Of a stretch of DNA of 64,000 nucleotides, positions 40,765 to 49,853 are shown piece by piece. Source of the DNA: Scandinavium vulneris_A (lineage in GTDB: Bacteria > Pseudomonadota > Gammaproteobacteria > Enterobacterales > Enterobacteriaceae); assembly GCA_046518185.1 (NCBI GenBank), contig JBKGRZ010000003.1, positions 434,001 through 498,000 on the forward strand, written 5' to 3'. The translations under genes were made by a program, and so were the position numbers. Position 1 is the first letter of the stretch, and the number at the start of each line of letters is the position of its first letter. The notes beneath the pieces are model-generated. The model was not told the origin of the DNA. It worked only from the letters and a program-made list of their open reading frames with translations, and did not search any database.

Positions 40765-43209
40765 TTACTCGGCTACTTTCTTTTTCGAAGCGCGTTTGGC
40801 TTTGGTCGCAGTGGCGATTTTAAGCGTTTTGTCCGACGGTTTTTTCGCTTTCTTACCGGAGGCATCTTTATTCGCTTTCGGCTTTGGTTTCGCCTGGCCT
40901 TTGTCATCCCGGAAGGCGCTGTCCGGCTCGAAGTTCACCTTTTTGCCCGCCTGACGACGTCGGTTGCCATTACCCGGTTTCTTCGCCTTTTCGCGCGCGG
41001 TTTTACCCACGTTGCGCGGACCGCGTTCGCTGGAGATCAGCGAGAAGTCGATCTTACGCTCGTCCATGTTGACGGCTTCGACTTTCACTTCCACGCGATC
41101 TCCCAGACGATAGGTCTGGCCGCCCGATTCACCAATCAGACGCTGTCCGACCTGGTCGAAACGGTAGTAGTCGTTATCGAGCGATGAAACGTGAACCAGA
41201 CCATCGATGAACAGATCGTTGAGGCGCACGAAGAAGCCAAAGCCAGTGACGCTGGCGATAACGCCCGGGAAGACGTTACCAACCTGATCCTGCATGAAGT
41301 CACACTTCAGCCAGTCAGAGACTTCACGTGTCGCTTCATCGGCGCGGCGTTCGGTCATCGAACAGTGCTGGCCCAACTGGAGCATCTCTTCCATGCTGTA
41401 GTGCCAGCCACCGGTATCGGTGGCGTTGCCAATGTGCCCCTCATCCTTCGCCAACAGATATTTAATCGCGCGGTGCAGCGACAAATCCGGGTAACGACGA
41501 ATCGGTGAGGTAAAGTGCGCGTAAGACTGCAACGCCAGCCCGAAGTGACCGCGGTTTTCCGGGTCATATACCGCCTGCTTCATCGAGCGCAGCAGCATGG
41601 TTTGCAGCATTTCATGATCGGGGCGATCGGCGATAGACGTCAGCAATTCTGCGTAATCGCGCGGTTCAGGCTTATTCCCGCCCGGCAGCTCAAGACCCAG
41701 CTCCGCCAGCACGGTACGGAAGGACGTAATGGCCTCTTCGGTAGGCTTGTCGTGAATACGGAACAGCGCAGGCTCAGACTCTTTCTCAACGAAGCGCGCA
41801 GCCGAAATATTCGCGAGGATCATGCACTCTTCAATCAGTTTATGCGCATCGTTACGCTGAGTTTGCTCAATGCGCTCAATGCGACGCTCGGCGTTGAAGA
41901 TAAACTTCGCCTCTTCGCTTTCAAACGAGATCCCGCCACGTTCAGCACGGGATGTATCCAGCACTTTGTAGAGGTTGTGCAGTTCTTCGATATGCTTCAC
42001 CAGCGGGGCGTACTGCTCACGCAGCTCCTGATCGCCCTGCAAGATATGCCAAACCTTGTTATAGGTCAGACGCGCATGGGAGCTCATTACCGCTTCGTAG
42101 AATGTATAACTTGTCAGGCGTCCTTTTGCCGAAATGGTCATTTCACAGACCATACACAAGCGGTCAACCTGCGGGTTCAGAGAACAGAGGCCATTTGAGA
42201 GCACTTCCGGCAGCATCGGTACAACCTGCGACGGGAAGTAGACCGAGGTGCCGCGATTGCGAGCTTCGGCATCCAGGGCAGTTGGCGGACGGACGTAGTA
42301 GCTAACGTCAGCGATAGCTACCCACAGACGCCAGCCGCCGCCGCGTTTCTTCTCGCAGAACACGGCGTCATCGAAGTCACGGGCATCTTCGCCATCAATA
42401 GTCATCAGCGGCAGGTCACGCAAATCTACGCGGCCAATTTTCGCTTCTTCAGGCACCTGCTCTTTCAGACCAGCAATCTGTTTTTCCACTTCTGGTGGCC
42501 AGACATACGGGATTTCATGGGTACGCAGCGCCATGTCCACGGCCATGCTGGTGCCCATGTTATCGCCCAGCACTTCAACAATTTTACCGATAGCTTTTGT
42601 GCGGCGCGTAGGGCGCTGAGTCAGCTCAACCACCACCACAAAGCCCATCCGCGCGCCCATCACTTCTTCTGGCGGGATGAGGATATCAAAGCTAAGACGG
42701 CTGTCGTCCGGCACCACGAAACCGATGCCTGCATCGGTAAAGTAACGCCCGACGATTTGCCCCGTTCTGGCTTCGAGCACGCGAACAATGCGCGCTTCGC
42801 GGCGGCCTTTACGATCGGCCCCCAGCGGTTGTGCCAGCACCAAATCGCCGTGCATACACATTTTCATCTGTTCAGATGAGAGATAGAGATCGTCTTTGCG
42901 TCCTTCGACGCGCAGGAAACCAAAACCGTCGCGGTGGCCAATGACTTTGCCTTTCAGCAAATCGAGGCGTTCCGGCAGCGCATAGCACTGGCGGCGAGTG
43001 AAGACCAGTTGCCCGTCGCGCTCCATGGCGCGCAGACGGCGACGCAGAGCTTCCTGCTGCTCTTCACCTTCGATTTTCAGCTCAGTCGCCAGCTCGTCTC
43101 GGCTGACCGGTTTTTCGCGTTTGGCAATGAAATCGAGGATGAATTCCCGGCTCGGGATAGGGTTCGCGTATTTTTCAGCTTCGCGTTCCTGGAAAGGATC
43201 GTGTGACAT
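40765..43209 (-). CDS. rnr: Exoribonuclease R
   Basis: Processive 3'-5' exonuclease able to degrade structured RNA; involved in rRNA quality control, trans-translation and cold shock. 814 residues: N-terminal helix-turn-helix and two cold-shock domains, the RNB catalytic domain with GEDARDFDDAV metal ligands, an S1 domain (about 640-725) and a Lys-rich tail (about 730-814). Transcribed after nsrR with a 39-bp gap. Confidence 0.97.
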   Translation of the reverse strand: MSHDPFQEREAEKYANPIPSREFILDFIAKREKPVSRDELATELKIEGEEQQEALRRRLRAMERDGQLVFTRRQCYALPERLDLLKGKVIGHRDGFGFLRVEGRKDDLYLSSEQMKMCMHGDLVLAQPLGADRKGRREARIVRVLEARTGQIVGRYFTDAGIGFVVPDDSRLSFDILIPPEEVMGARMGFVVVVELTQRPTRRTKAIGKIVEVLGDNMGTSMAVDMALRTHEIPYVWPPEVEKQIAGLKEQVPEEAKIGRVDLRDLPLMTIDGEDARDFDDAVFCEKKRGGGWRLWVAIADVSYYVRPPTALDAEARNRGTSVYFPSQVVPMLPEVLSNGLCSLNPQVDRLCMVCEMTISAKGRLTSYTFYEAVMSSHARLTYNKVWHILQGDQELREQYAPLVKHIEELHNLYKVLDTSRAERGGISFESEEAKFIFNAERRIERIEQTQRNDAHKLIEECMILANISAARFVEKESEPALFRIHDKPTEEAITSFRTVLAELGLELPGGNKPEPRDYAELLTSIADRPDHEMLQTMLLRSMKQAVYDPENRGHFGLALQSYAHFTSPIRRYPDLSLHRAIKYLLAKDEGHIGNATDTGGWHYSMEEMLQLGQHCSMTERRADEATREVSDWLKCDFMQDQVGNVFPGVIASVTGFGFFVRLNDLFIDGLVHVSSLDNDYYRFDQVGQRLIGESGGQTYRLGDRVEVKVEAVNMDERKIDFSLISSERGPRNVGKTAREKAKKPGNGNRRRQAGKKVNFEPDSAFRDDKGQAKPKPKANKDASGKKAKKPSDKTLKIATATKAKRASKKKVAE

Positions 43210-43248
43210 AGCGGTTCCTCCGTTGTCAGCTCCGGTAAAGTGATGGTT

Positions 43249-43674
43249 TCACTCCACCAGCAATAATTTAAAAAGCGGTTGATTCTCTTCAACCAAATCG
43301 GCCAGGGTGTAGTTATCCAGTTCCTTGAGAAAACTGTTCACGGCCTTAGCAAGCGCCTGTTTTAAACGACAGGCGGGCGTAATGTGGCAAAAATCGCTGC
43401 TGCAGTTCACCAGCGATAACGGTTCAAGTTCGCGAACCACATCACCGATGATAATAGTGTTGGCAGGTTTGCCCAGACGAATGCCACCGTTTTTTCCGCG
43501 TACAGCGTCTACAAAGCCTGCACGGCTTAGCTGGTTGATAATTTTAACCATATGATTACGCGACACGCCATAGACCTCTGTTACCTCAGAGATACTGGTC
43601 ATTCGACCGTCCGGCAGCGATGCCATATAGATTAGCGCACGCAATCCGTAATCGGTGAAACTCGTTAACTGCAC
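43249..43674 (-). CDS. nsrR: Nitric-oxide-sensing Rrf2-family repressor NsrR
   Basis: A 141-residue iron-sulfur repressor of nitrosative-stress genes such as hmp and ytfE. The winged helix lies at about 20-65; the cluster ligands Cys91, Cys96 and Cys102 are in NCSSDFCHITPACRL, exactly as in E. coli. It heads the nsrR-rnr-rlmB part of the operon, downstream of purA and an ERIC element. Confidence 0.97.
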   Translation of the reverse strand: MQLTSFTDYGLRALIYMASLPDGRMTSISEVTEVYGVSRNHMVKIINQLSRAGFVDAVRGKNGGIRLGKPANTIIIGDVVRELEPLSLVNCSSDFCHITPACRLKQALAKAVNSFLKELDNYTLADLVEENQPLFKLLLVE

Positions 43675-43711
43675 ATCAACCTCAACGCAGGGAATAAATA
43701 CAGAAATACGC

Positions 43712-43828
43712 TAAATCATTCAGGTTGCATCGCGGCGGCAACTGAGTGACCCCTGGGAGCTTACACAAGTAAGTGGCCTGGGTGAACGAAGGCAGCCAAC
43801 AAAGAGGCAGCTTGAATGATGACGCATA
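43712..43828. repeat. ERIC element between purA and nsrR
   Basis: An enterobacterial repetitive intergenic consensus copy of about 117 bp with terminal inverted repeats ATCATTCA (43715-43722) and TGAATGAT (43813-43820). The core reads TGACCCCTGGGAGCTTACAC then AAGTAAGTGGCCTGGGTGA, close to the well-known ERIC1R/ERIC2 core sequences. It is transcribed as part of any purA-nsrR readthrough. Confidence 0.88.
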
Positions 43829-43889
43829 TTTATATTGATGATAAACCAGCCAGCCATCTAGCGGTTAATTAATTTAAGCGGGAAGGCGG

Positions 43890-43924
43890 AAAGCAAGAAC
43901 AAGGGGCGCCATGAAAGCGCCCCT
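43890..43924 (-). terminator. Intrinsic terminator of purA
   Basis: On the minus strand GGGGCGC (43923-43917), 7-nt loop and GCGCCCC (43909-43903) are followed by TTGTTCTTGCTT. It lies 9 bp past the purA stop and separates purA from nsrR, so nsrR probably has its own promoter. Confidence 0.8.
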
Positions 43925-43931
43925 GACATGA

Positions 43932-45230
43932 TTATGCGTCGAACGGGTCGCGCAGGATCATGGTTTCAGTACGGTCAGGTCCGGTTGAAATGATATCAAC
44001 AGGCACTTCGGTCAGTTCTTCGATACGTTTGATGTAGTCCAGCGCCGCCTGCGGCAAGCCGCTTCTTTCTTTCACGCCAAAGGTGGTCTCAGACCAGCCC
44101 GGCATGGACTCATAAATCGGCTCGATACCTTCCCAGTCGTCGGCTGCCAGCGGGGTGGTCGTCACTTCGCGGCCATCCGGCATACGGTAACCGATGCAGA
44201 GTTTGACCTCTTTCAGGCCATCCAGCACGTCCAGTTTGGTCAGACAGAAACCAGACAGGGAGTTGATCTGCACCGCACGGCGTACCGCGACGATGTCCAG
44301 CCAGCCGGTACGACGACGACGACCGGTGGTCGCGCCAAACTCGTTACCCTGCTTGCAGAGGAACTCGCCGGTTTCGTCGAACAGTTCGGTTGGGAATGGA
44401 CCTGCGCCAACACGGGTAGAGTAAGCTTTGATGATGCCCAGGACGTAATCGACATAACGCGGACCGAGACCGGAACCGGTCGCCACGCCACCAGCGGTGG
44501 TGTTGGAAGAGGTCACGTACGGATAAGTACCGTGGTCGATGTCCAGCAACGTGCCCTGGGCACCTTCGAACATCACGAAATCACCACGCTTGCGCGCCTG
44601 ATCCAGCAGGTCAGAAACGTCAACAACCATTGCGGTCAGGATGTCGGCAACCGCCATGACATCATCCAGCACTTTCTGGAAATCAACGGCTTCAGCTTTG
44701 TAGAAGTTCACCAGCTGGAAGTTGTGATATTCCATCACTTCTTTCAGTTTTTCGGCGAAGGTCGCTTTGTCGAACAGGTCGCCAACGCGCAGGCCACGAC
44801 GGGCCACTTTATCTTCATACGCAGGACCGATACCGCGACCAGTGGTCCCGATAGCTTTCGCACCGCGCGCTTTTTCACGAGCAACGTCCAGCGCGACATG
44901 ATAATCGAGGATCAACGGGCATGCTTCAGAGAGCAGCAGACGTTCGCGAACCGGGATACCACGGTCTTCCAGTTCTTTCATCTCTTTCATCAGCGCAGCA
45001 GGAGACAGCACAACACCGTTACCGATGATGCTGGTCACATTGTCACGAAGAATACCTGATGGAATAAGATGGAGGACGGTTTTTTCACCGTTGATTACGA
45101 GAGTATGGCCTGCGTTGTGACCGCCCTGGTAGCGTACAACATATTTAGCCCGTTCAGTCAGAAGATCGACAATCTTCCCTTTACCTTCGTCACCCCATTG
45201 GGTGCCCAGTACGACGACGTTGTTACCCAT
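43932..45230 (-). CDS. purA: Adenylosuccinate synthetase
   Basis: GTP-dependent first step from IMP to AMP: joins aspartate to IMP. 432 residues as in E. coli. The P-loop-like GDEGKGKIVD (residues 12-21) and GHNAGHT are seen near the N-terminus, with GRGIGPAYEDK and TTGRRRRTGW further on. It follows yjeT by 102 bp. Confidence 0.98.
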   Translation of the reverse strand: MGNNVVVLGTQWGDEGKGKIVDLLTERAKYVVRYQGGHNAGHTLVINGEKTVLHLIPSGILRDNVTSIIGNGVVLSPAALMKEMKELEDRGIPVRERLLLSEACPLILDYHVALDVAREKARGAKAIGTTGRGIGPAYEDKVARRGLRVGDLFDKATFAEKLKEVMEYHNFQLVNFYKAEAVDFQKVLDDVMAVADILTAMVVDVSDLLDQARKRGDFVMFEGAQGTLLDIDHGTYPYVTSSNTTAGGVATGSGLGPRYVDYVLGIIKAYSTRVGAGPFPTELFDETGEFLCKQGNEFGATTGRRRRTGWLDIVAVRRAVQINSLSGFCLTKLDVLDGLKEVKLCIGYRMPDGREVTTTPLAADDWEGIEPIYESMPGWSETTFGVKERSGLPQAALDYIKRIEELTEVPVDIISTGPDRTETMILRDPFDA

Positions 45231-45332
45231 TTTTCAAAATCACCGTTTGCTTAAAAAAGGATTCTACCACCGCTTTTTCAGAGATACAGCACTTTTTCCA
45301 GGCAAATTCCGGCGAAATGGGCTAAGTCACCG

Positions 45333-45530
45333 TCAGGCAATCGTTTTACTCAACATGTAGTAGATAACGATGCCCGCAACCACAAGTCCACCGCCAAAAC
45401 GACGCAAAATATGATCCGGCAACTGTGAAAGTGCGGCGACCATTTTGCGCCAGGCCTGCGGATAGAGCATCGGCCCGAGCCCTTCAAGGACCAACACCAG
45501 CGCAAGCGCCAACCAGATTGTTGAGTTCAT
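45333..45530 (-). CDS. yjeT: Small inner-membrane protein YjeT (DUF2065)
   Basis: A 65-residue protein with two membrane segments (about 4-22 and 44-62) joined by a basic loop. It matches E. coli YjeT over its full length. Function unknown. It sits between hflC and purA, separated from hflC by a terminator hairpin. Confidence 0.92.
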   Translation of the reverse strand: MNSTIWLALALVLVLEGLGPMLYPQAWRKMVAALSQLPDHILRRFGGGLVVAGIVIYYMLSKTIA

Positions 45531-45550
45531 GATTCATCCTGATAAAAGAA

Positions 45551-45572
45551 AACCACCGCCAATGCGGTGGTT
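45551..45572 (-). terminator. Intrinsic terminator after hflC
   Basis: AACCACCGC (45551-45559), CAAT, GCGGTGGTT (45564-45572). On the minus strand the stem is followed by TTCTTTTATC; a T run also follows on the plus strand. It separates the hflX-hflK-hflC transcript from yjeT-purA. Confidence 0.85.
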
Positions 45573-45599
45573 TTTTCACTAAAGAGACTGCCTCAGAGT

Positions 45600-46604
45600 T
45601 TAACGCGTTGCGCTGGACGGTGTCTTCATGTAACGGAAGAAATCGCTATCCGGGCTGAGGACCATCACATCCTGATTGCTCTGGAAGCTGGCCTCATATG
45701 CACGCAGGCTACGGATAAAGGCGTAGAAATCCGGATCCTGGCTGAATGCGTCGGCAAACAGTTTCGCCGCTTCGGCATCCCCTTCACCGCGCATGATGCG
45801 ACCCTGACGCTCGGACTCTGCCAGCGTTTTAGTCACTTCGTAATCCGCAGCAGCACGCAGTTTTTCTGCCTCTTCCTGACCCTGTGAACGGTGGCGACGG
45901 GCAACCGCTTCACGCTCAGCGCGCATACGGTTGTAAATCGCATCAGACACTTCAGCAGGCAGGTTGATTTGTTTGATGCGCACATCAACCACTTCAATCC
46001 CTAACGCCGCCATACTGTTCGGATTGACCACTGGCACTTTGCCGTTGGTTTCCGCAACCACGCGCTCAGCGGCTTCAGCGATAGCGCTGTCGGCTGCTGG
46101 GGTTGCCACTTCATCATCACCACCGGACGTACCGGTGTTCAACGCATCACGCACCTCGATAGTCAGACGACCACGAGAATCGGTCACGATGTCTTTCACA
46201 TCCAGACGACCAATTTCGGAACGCAGACGGTCAGAGAACTTACGTTTCAGCAGCACTTCGGCCTGGGAGACGTCACCGCCGCCGGTCGCCAGATAGTAAC
46301 GGCTGAAATCGCTGATACGCCATTTGATGTAGGAGTCAACGATCAGGTCTTTCTTCTCTTTGGTGACGAAGCGATCGGCCTGGTTATCCATGGTCTGAAT
46401 ACGCGCATCCAGCGTTTTTACTGACTCAAGGAACGGCACTTTAAAGTGCAGACCCGGGGCATACACCAGCGGTTTGTTTTCATCGTCACGAACGACTTTA
46501 CCAAATCGCAGCGTAATACCGCGCTCACCCTCTTTCACCACAAATACTGAGGCGTAGAGACCTACCAGCACGATGATGATTAACGCAATTACTGACTTAC
46601 GCAT
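45600..46604 (-). CDS. hflC: FtsH modulator HflC
   Basis: A 334-residue SPFH/band-7 protein with one N-terminal membrane anchor (about 4-22). With HflK it forms the large periplasmic cage that encloses the FtsH protease and regulates its access to membrane substrates. It follows hflK by 2 bp, and its length equals E. coli HflC. Confidence 0.97.
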   Translation of the reverse strand: MRKSVIALIIIVLVGLYASVFVVKEGERGITLRFGKVVRDDENKPLVYAPGLHFKVPFLESVKTLDARIQTMDNQADRFVTKEKKDLIVDSYIKWRISDFSRYYLATGGGDVSQAEVLLKRKFSDRLRSEIGRLDVKDIVTDSRGRLTIEVRDALNTGTSGGDDEVATPAADSAIAEAAERVVAETNGKVPVVNPNSMAALGIEVVDVRIKQINLPAEVSDAIYNRMRAEREAVARRHRSQGQEEAEKLRAAADYEVTKTLAESERQGRIMRGEGDAEAAKLFADAFSQDPDFYAFIRSLRAYEASFQSNQDVMVLSPDSDFFRYMKTPSSATR

Positions 46605-46606
46605 CG

Positions 46607-47884
46607 TTATTCCCCCTGACGCTGGTAGTCGTTACGCTGCGCATTAGCACGGCGTTGGTCCATGATATCGCCATCGCTTGTGGCCGGTGCGCTGCTGTTC
46701 CCGCTGGCACTGCTGCTCGAGCTTGACGCAGGTGGCAGACGTAACAGGCTGTCGGCACCACTGCCGTTACTCTTTTTTGCAGGAGCGGCACTGCCACCTT
46801 TCAGCATCTGATCAAGAGGAAGAACCATCAGGTTGCCCCCTTTATCGTTGACCAGCACTTTACGGGTATGGCTCAGCACTTTCTCCATGGTCTCGATATA
46901 CAGACGTTCACGGGTAATTTCCGGTGCAGCCTTATACTCAGGCAGCAGCTTCGCGAAGCGAGCCACTTCACCCTGTGCTTCAAGTACAGTCCGAGTTTTA
47001 TAGGCACGCGCTTCTTCAAGGATACGCTGCGCCTGACCGTTCGCACGTGGCTGCACTTCGTTGGTGTAAGCTTCGGCTTCACGGATGTACTGCTGTTCGT
47101 TCTCACGGGCAGCAATCGCATCGTCAAACGCCGCCTTCACCTCTTCCGGTGGGCGAGCGGCCTGGAAGTTGACGTCCAGCAGGGTAATACCCATGTTGTA
47201 CGGACGAATGGTCTCTTCCAGCTCACGCTGGGTATCGCTACGAATAACGGTACGACCTTCGGTCAGAATACGGTCCATGGTGTATTTACCGATAACCCCA
47301 CGCAGGGCGCTGTCGGTTGCCTGACGCAGACTGTCATCCGGGCTGGTGACGCTGAACAGGTATTTTTGTGGATCGGTGATGCGGTACTGCACGTTCATCT
47401 CAACGCGTACCACGTTTTCATCGGAGGTCAGCATCACGCCGGAAGCCGCAAGTTCGCGAACCGCTTCCACGTTCACCGGTGTAACTTCATCAACAAACGT
47501 CGGCTTCCAGTTAAGACCAGGCTCAACCAGATGACTAAATTTACCGAAGCGCGTTACAACGCCGCGTTCTGCTTCTTTAATGGTATAGAACCCGCTGGCC
47601 GCCCAAATGATGACCACCGCTGCCGCGGCAATGCCGACAATGCGTCCGCTCATTGGCGCACGTGGCCCCTGAGTCGAACTGCTGCCACCGTTGCCTGAGC
47701 CACCTTTACCGCCTCCCAGGCCGCCGAGCTTTTTGCTCAGCTTGCGGAAGATATCATCCAGATCGGGAGGTCCCTGCTCGCGACCACCTTTGTTTCCATT
47801 TCCCCCAGAGTTGCCGCCTTGATTATTGCTGCTTCCCCACGGGTCGCGGTCTTGTCCGTTATTACCGGGCTGATTCCACGCCAT
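46607..47884 (-). CDS. hflK: FtsH modulator HflK
   Basis: A 425-residue SPFH protein: Gly/Asn-rich cytosolic N-terminus (about 1-75), one membrane segment (about 80-98), band-7 domain and coiled-coil arm, Ser-rich tail. Partner of HflC in the FtsH-HflKC complex. Here a 204-bp gap with an ERIC element separates it from hflX upstream. Confidence 0.97.
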   Translation of the reverse strand: MAWNQPGNNGQDRDPWGSSNNQGGNSGGNGNKGGREQGPPDLDDIFRKLSKKLGGLGGGKGGSGNGGSSSTQGPRAPMSGRIVGIAAAAVVIIWAASGFYTIKEAERGVVTRFGKFSHLVEPGLNWKPTFVDEVTPVNVEAVRELAASGVMLTSDENVVRVEMNVQYRITDPQKYLFSVTSPDDSLRQATDSALRGVIGKYTMDRILTEGRTVIRSDTQRELEETIRPYNMGITLLDVNFQAARPPEEVKAAFDDAIAARENEQQYIREAEAYTNEVQPRANGQAQRILEEARAYKTRTVLEAQGEVARFAKLLPEYKAAPEITRERLYIETMEKVLSHTRKVLVNDKGGNLMVLPLDQMLKGGSAAPAKKSNGSGADSLLRLPPASSSSSSASGNSSAPATSDGDIMDQRRANAQRNDYQRQGE

Positions 47885-47914
47885 GTATATGCTCCATATT
47901 TGTTATGCGGTGAT

Positions 47915-48035
47915 ACCCGTCATACTTCGAGCTGCACCTTTGTTGGCTGCGTTCACTCACCCGAAACGCTTAGTTGACTAAGCGCATCGGGATTCATTCA
48001 CTTGCCGCCTCAATGCAACTCGAATTATTGTGTGT
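47915..48035. repeat. ERIC element between hflX and hflK
   Basis: About 120 bp with imperfect terminal inverted repeats (CATACTTCGAGCTGCA near 47920, TGCAACTCGAATTATTG near 48013) and an inner stem GCTTAGTTGACTAAGC at 47968-47983. It lies inside the hfq-hflX-hflKC transcription unit, so its RNA would form a large hairpin 30 bases upstream of the hflK start. Confidence 0.87.
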
Positions 48036-48088
48036 ATATACCCATATTGCCGGGTATAAAGGCGAATAATCTTCAGGCTAACTGGCTA

Positions 48089-49369
48089 TCAGACGATATA
48101 GTCTGCCAGCGCAGGTTCTTGCTTACAGAGGCGACGCCAGTCCACGATCGGCAGTCGAACTTCCAGACCGACGCTACCGTCCTCCTCCATCCACTCTTTT
48201 TCTATCGCCTGAAGCTGATAAAACCGGCTTCGTAAACGCCCTTCCTGCGGCGGTAAACGCAGCGTGTGCTGGGCTACCTCACCGGAAAGTCGTTCCGTTA
48301 AAGCCTGGAAAAGCAGTGGAATACCGACCCCGGTCTGCGCAGATAACCAGACCCGAATCGGTTTATTTTCTTCATCACGGTCAATACGCGGCTCAAAATC
48401 TTCCAGCATATCGACCTTGTTCATGACCAACAGCATCGGAATGTCATCGGCTTCGATTTCATCGAGAACCACATTCACTGCGTCAATGTTTTCCTGCAAG
48501 CGCACATCGGCGGCGTCGATCACGTGCAGCAGCAACGTCGCTTGACGCGTCTCCTGCAAGGTCGCTTTAAACGCGGCCACTAAGTCATGCGGCAGATGGC
48601 GGATAAACCCTACGGTATCCGCCAGCACCGTATCACCGACGTCGTCGACGGTAATCCGCCGCAGAGTCGGGTCGAGCGTCGCGAATAGCTGATCTGCGGC
48701 ATACACCTGCGCTTGCGTAATCTGGTTAAACAGCGTCGACTTCCCGGCGTTGGTATAGCCCACCAGCGACACGGTCGGAATATCGGCTTTGGCTCGCGAA
48801 CGGCGTCCTTGTTCGCGCTGCTTCTCAACTCTCTCCAGACGGGAAAGAATTTGCATAATACGATTGCGCAGCAAACGACGGTCAGTTTCGAGCTGGGTTT
48901 CACCCGGGCCACGCAAACCAATCCCGCCTTTCTGTCTTTCAAGGTGGGTCCAGCCACGCACCAGACGCGTCGCCAGATGGCGCAACTGCGCCAGCTCAAC
49001 CTGCAGTTTCCCTTCATGGGTACGGGCACGTTGAGCAAAAATATCGAGAATAAGACCGGTACGATCGATAACCCTGCACTCGCACAAACGCTCCAGGTTT
49101 CGCTCCTGGGCCGGACTTAGTGCATGGTCGAATAAGACAACGGATGCGCCCGTTGCTTTAACGGCTTCCGCAATTTCGACAGCCTTACCTTCACCAACAA
49201 AATACTTTGGGTGCGGCGCTTTACGGCTACCGGTAATCACCTGCATTGCTTCGACACCGGCGGAAGAGACCAGGGATTCGAACTCCTGAAGGTCTTCCAT
49301 ATCTTTGTCTTGCGAAAAATAGATGTGTACCAGCACCGCCTGCTCACCGGCGTCATAACGGTCAAACAA
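48089..49369 (-). CDS. hflX: Ribosome-associated GTPase HflX
   Basis: A 426-residue GTPase that splits stalled or heat-damaged ribosomes. N-terminal HflX domain, linker helix with GLRGPGETQLETDRR, and a G domain with GYTNAGKSTLFN (G1), DTVGFI (G3) and NKVD (G4). It follows hfq after 74 bp containing the hfq terminator hairpin. Confidence 0.97.
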   Translation of the reverse strand: MFDRYDAGEQAVLVHIYFSQDKDMEDLQEFESLVSSAGVEAMQVITGSRKAPHPKYFVGEGKAVEIAEAVKATGASVVLFDHALSPAQERNLERLCECRVIDRTGLILDIFAQRARTHEGKLQVELAQLRHLATRLVRGWTHLERQKGGIGLRGPGETQLETDRRLLRNRIMQILSRLERVEKQREQGRRSRAKADIPTVSLVGYTNAGKSTLFNQITQAQVYAADQLFATLDPTLRRITVDDVGDTVLADTVGFIRHLPHDLVAAFKATLQETRQATLLLHVIDAADVRLQENIDAVNVVLDEIEADDIPMLLVMNKVDMLEDFEPRIDRDEENKPIRVWLSAQTGVGIPLLFQALTERLSGEVAQHTLRLPPQEGRLRSRFYQLQAIEKEWMEEDGSVGLEVRLPIVDWRRLCKQEPALADYIV

Positions 49370-49393
49370 GCGTTATATCTCCTAAAAGACCAG

Positions 49394-49420
49394 CGGGGAA
49401 CCGAACAACCAGGCTCCCCG
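49394..49420 (-). terminator. Stem-loop after hfq
   Basis: CGGGGAACC (49394-49402) pairs with GGCTCCCCG (49412-49420) with one mismatch; on the minus strand it is followed by CTGGTCTTTT. This is the position of the partial terminator in E. coli hfq-hflX. Confidence 0.6.
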
Positions 49421-49443
49421 ACATGGAAAAACAGCCATCAACC

Positions 49444-49752
49444 TTATTCGGTTTCTTCGCTGTCTTGCGGCGCAGAAGAAGACTGCGCGTTGCTACCGTG
49501 ATGGTAGTTAGTACCAGTACCGCCGCCAGCATTGTTGCTATGATGAGAGACCGGACGAGACGGAACCACTGTAGAAATTGCGTGCTTATAGACCATCTGG
49601 CTGACCGTGTTTTTCAACAGGATCACGAACTGATCAAAAGACTCAATCTGACCTTGCAGCTTAATACCATTCACCAAATAAATAGAAACTGGAACACGTT
49701 CCCGACGCAGTGCGTTCAGAAACGGATCTTGTAAAGATTGCCCCTTAGCCAT
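49444..49752 (-). CDS. hfq: RNA chaperone Hfq
   Basis: A 102-residue Sm-like hexameric protein that pairs small RNAs with target mRNAs. Sm1 and Sm2 motifs are seen (IYLVNGIKLQGQIESFD and YKHAISTVVPSR). The tail is His/Gly/Asn-rich and acidic at its end. Start ATG at 49752 (MAKGQSLQDPF); the frame to 49785 is not used. It follows miaA after 101 bp. Confidence 0.98.
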   Translation of the reverse strand: MAKGQSLQDPFLNALRRERVPVSIYLVNGIKLQGQIESFDQFVILLKNTVSQMVYKHAISTVVPSRPVSHHSNNAGGGTGTNYHHGSNAQSSSAPQDSEETE

Positions 49753-49853
49753 TCTCTTTTCCTTATATGCTTGTTTTACCCACAAACTTCGGGCTTGTAC
49801 TTAGAACCTTGCGATTCTGAAAATTGCGCACGATACGTCTTAATTTTACACGT

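Noticed and set aside
41515..42198. 227-residue plus-strand frame inside rnr
   Set aside because: It lies antisense within the conserved RNB domain and has no independent family signature.
46868..47698. 276-residue plus-strand frame across hflK
   Set aside because: Antisense shadow of hflK, long only because of third-position bias in the real gene.
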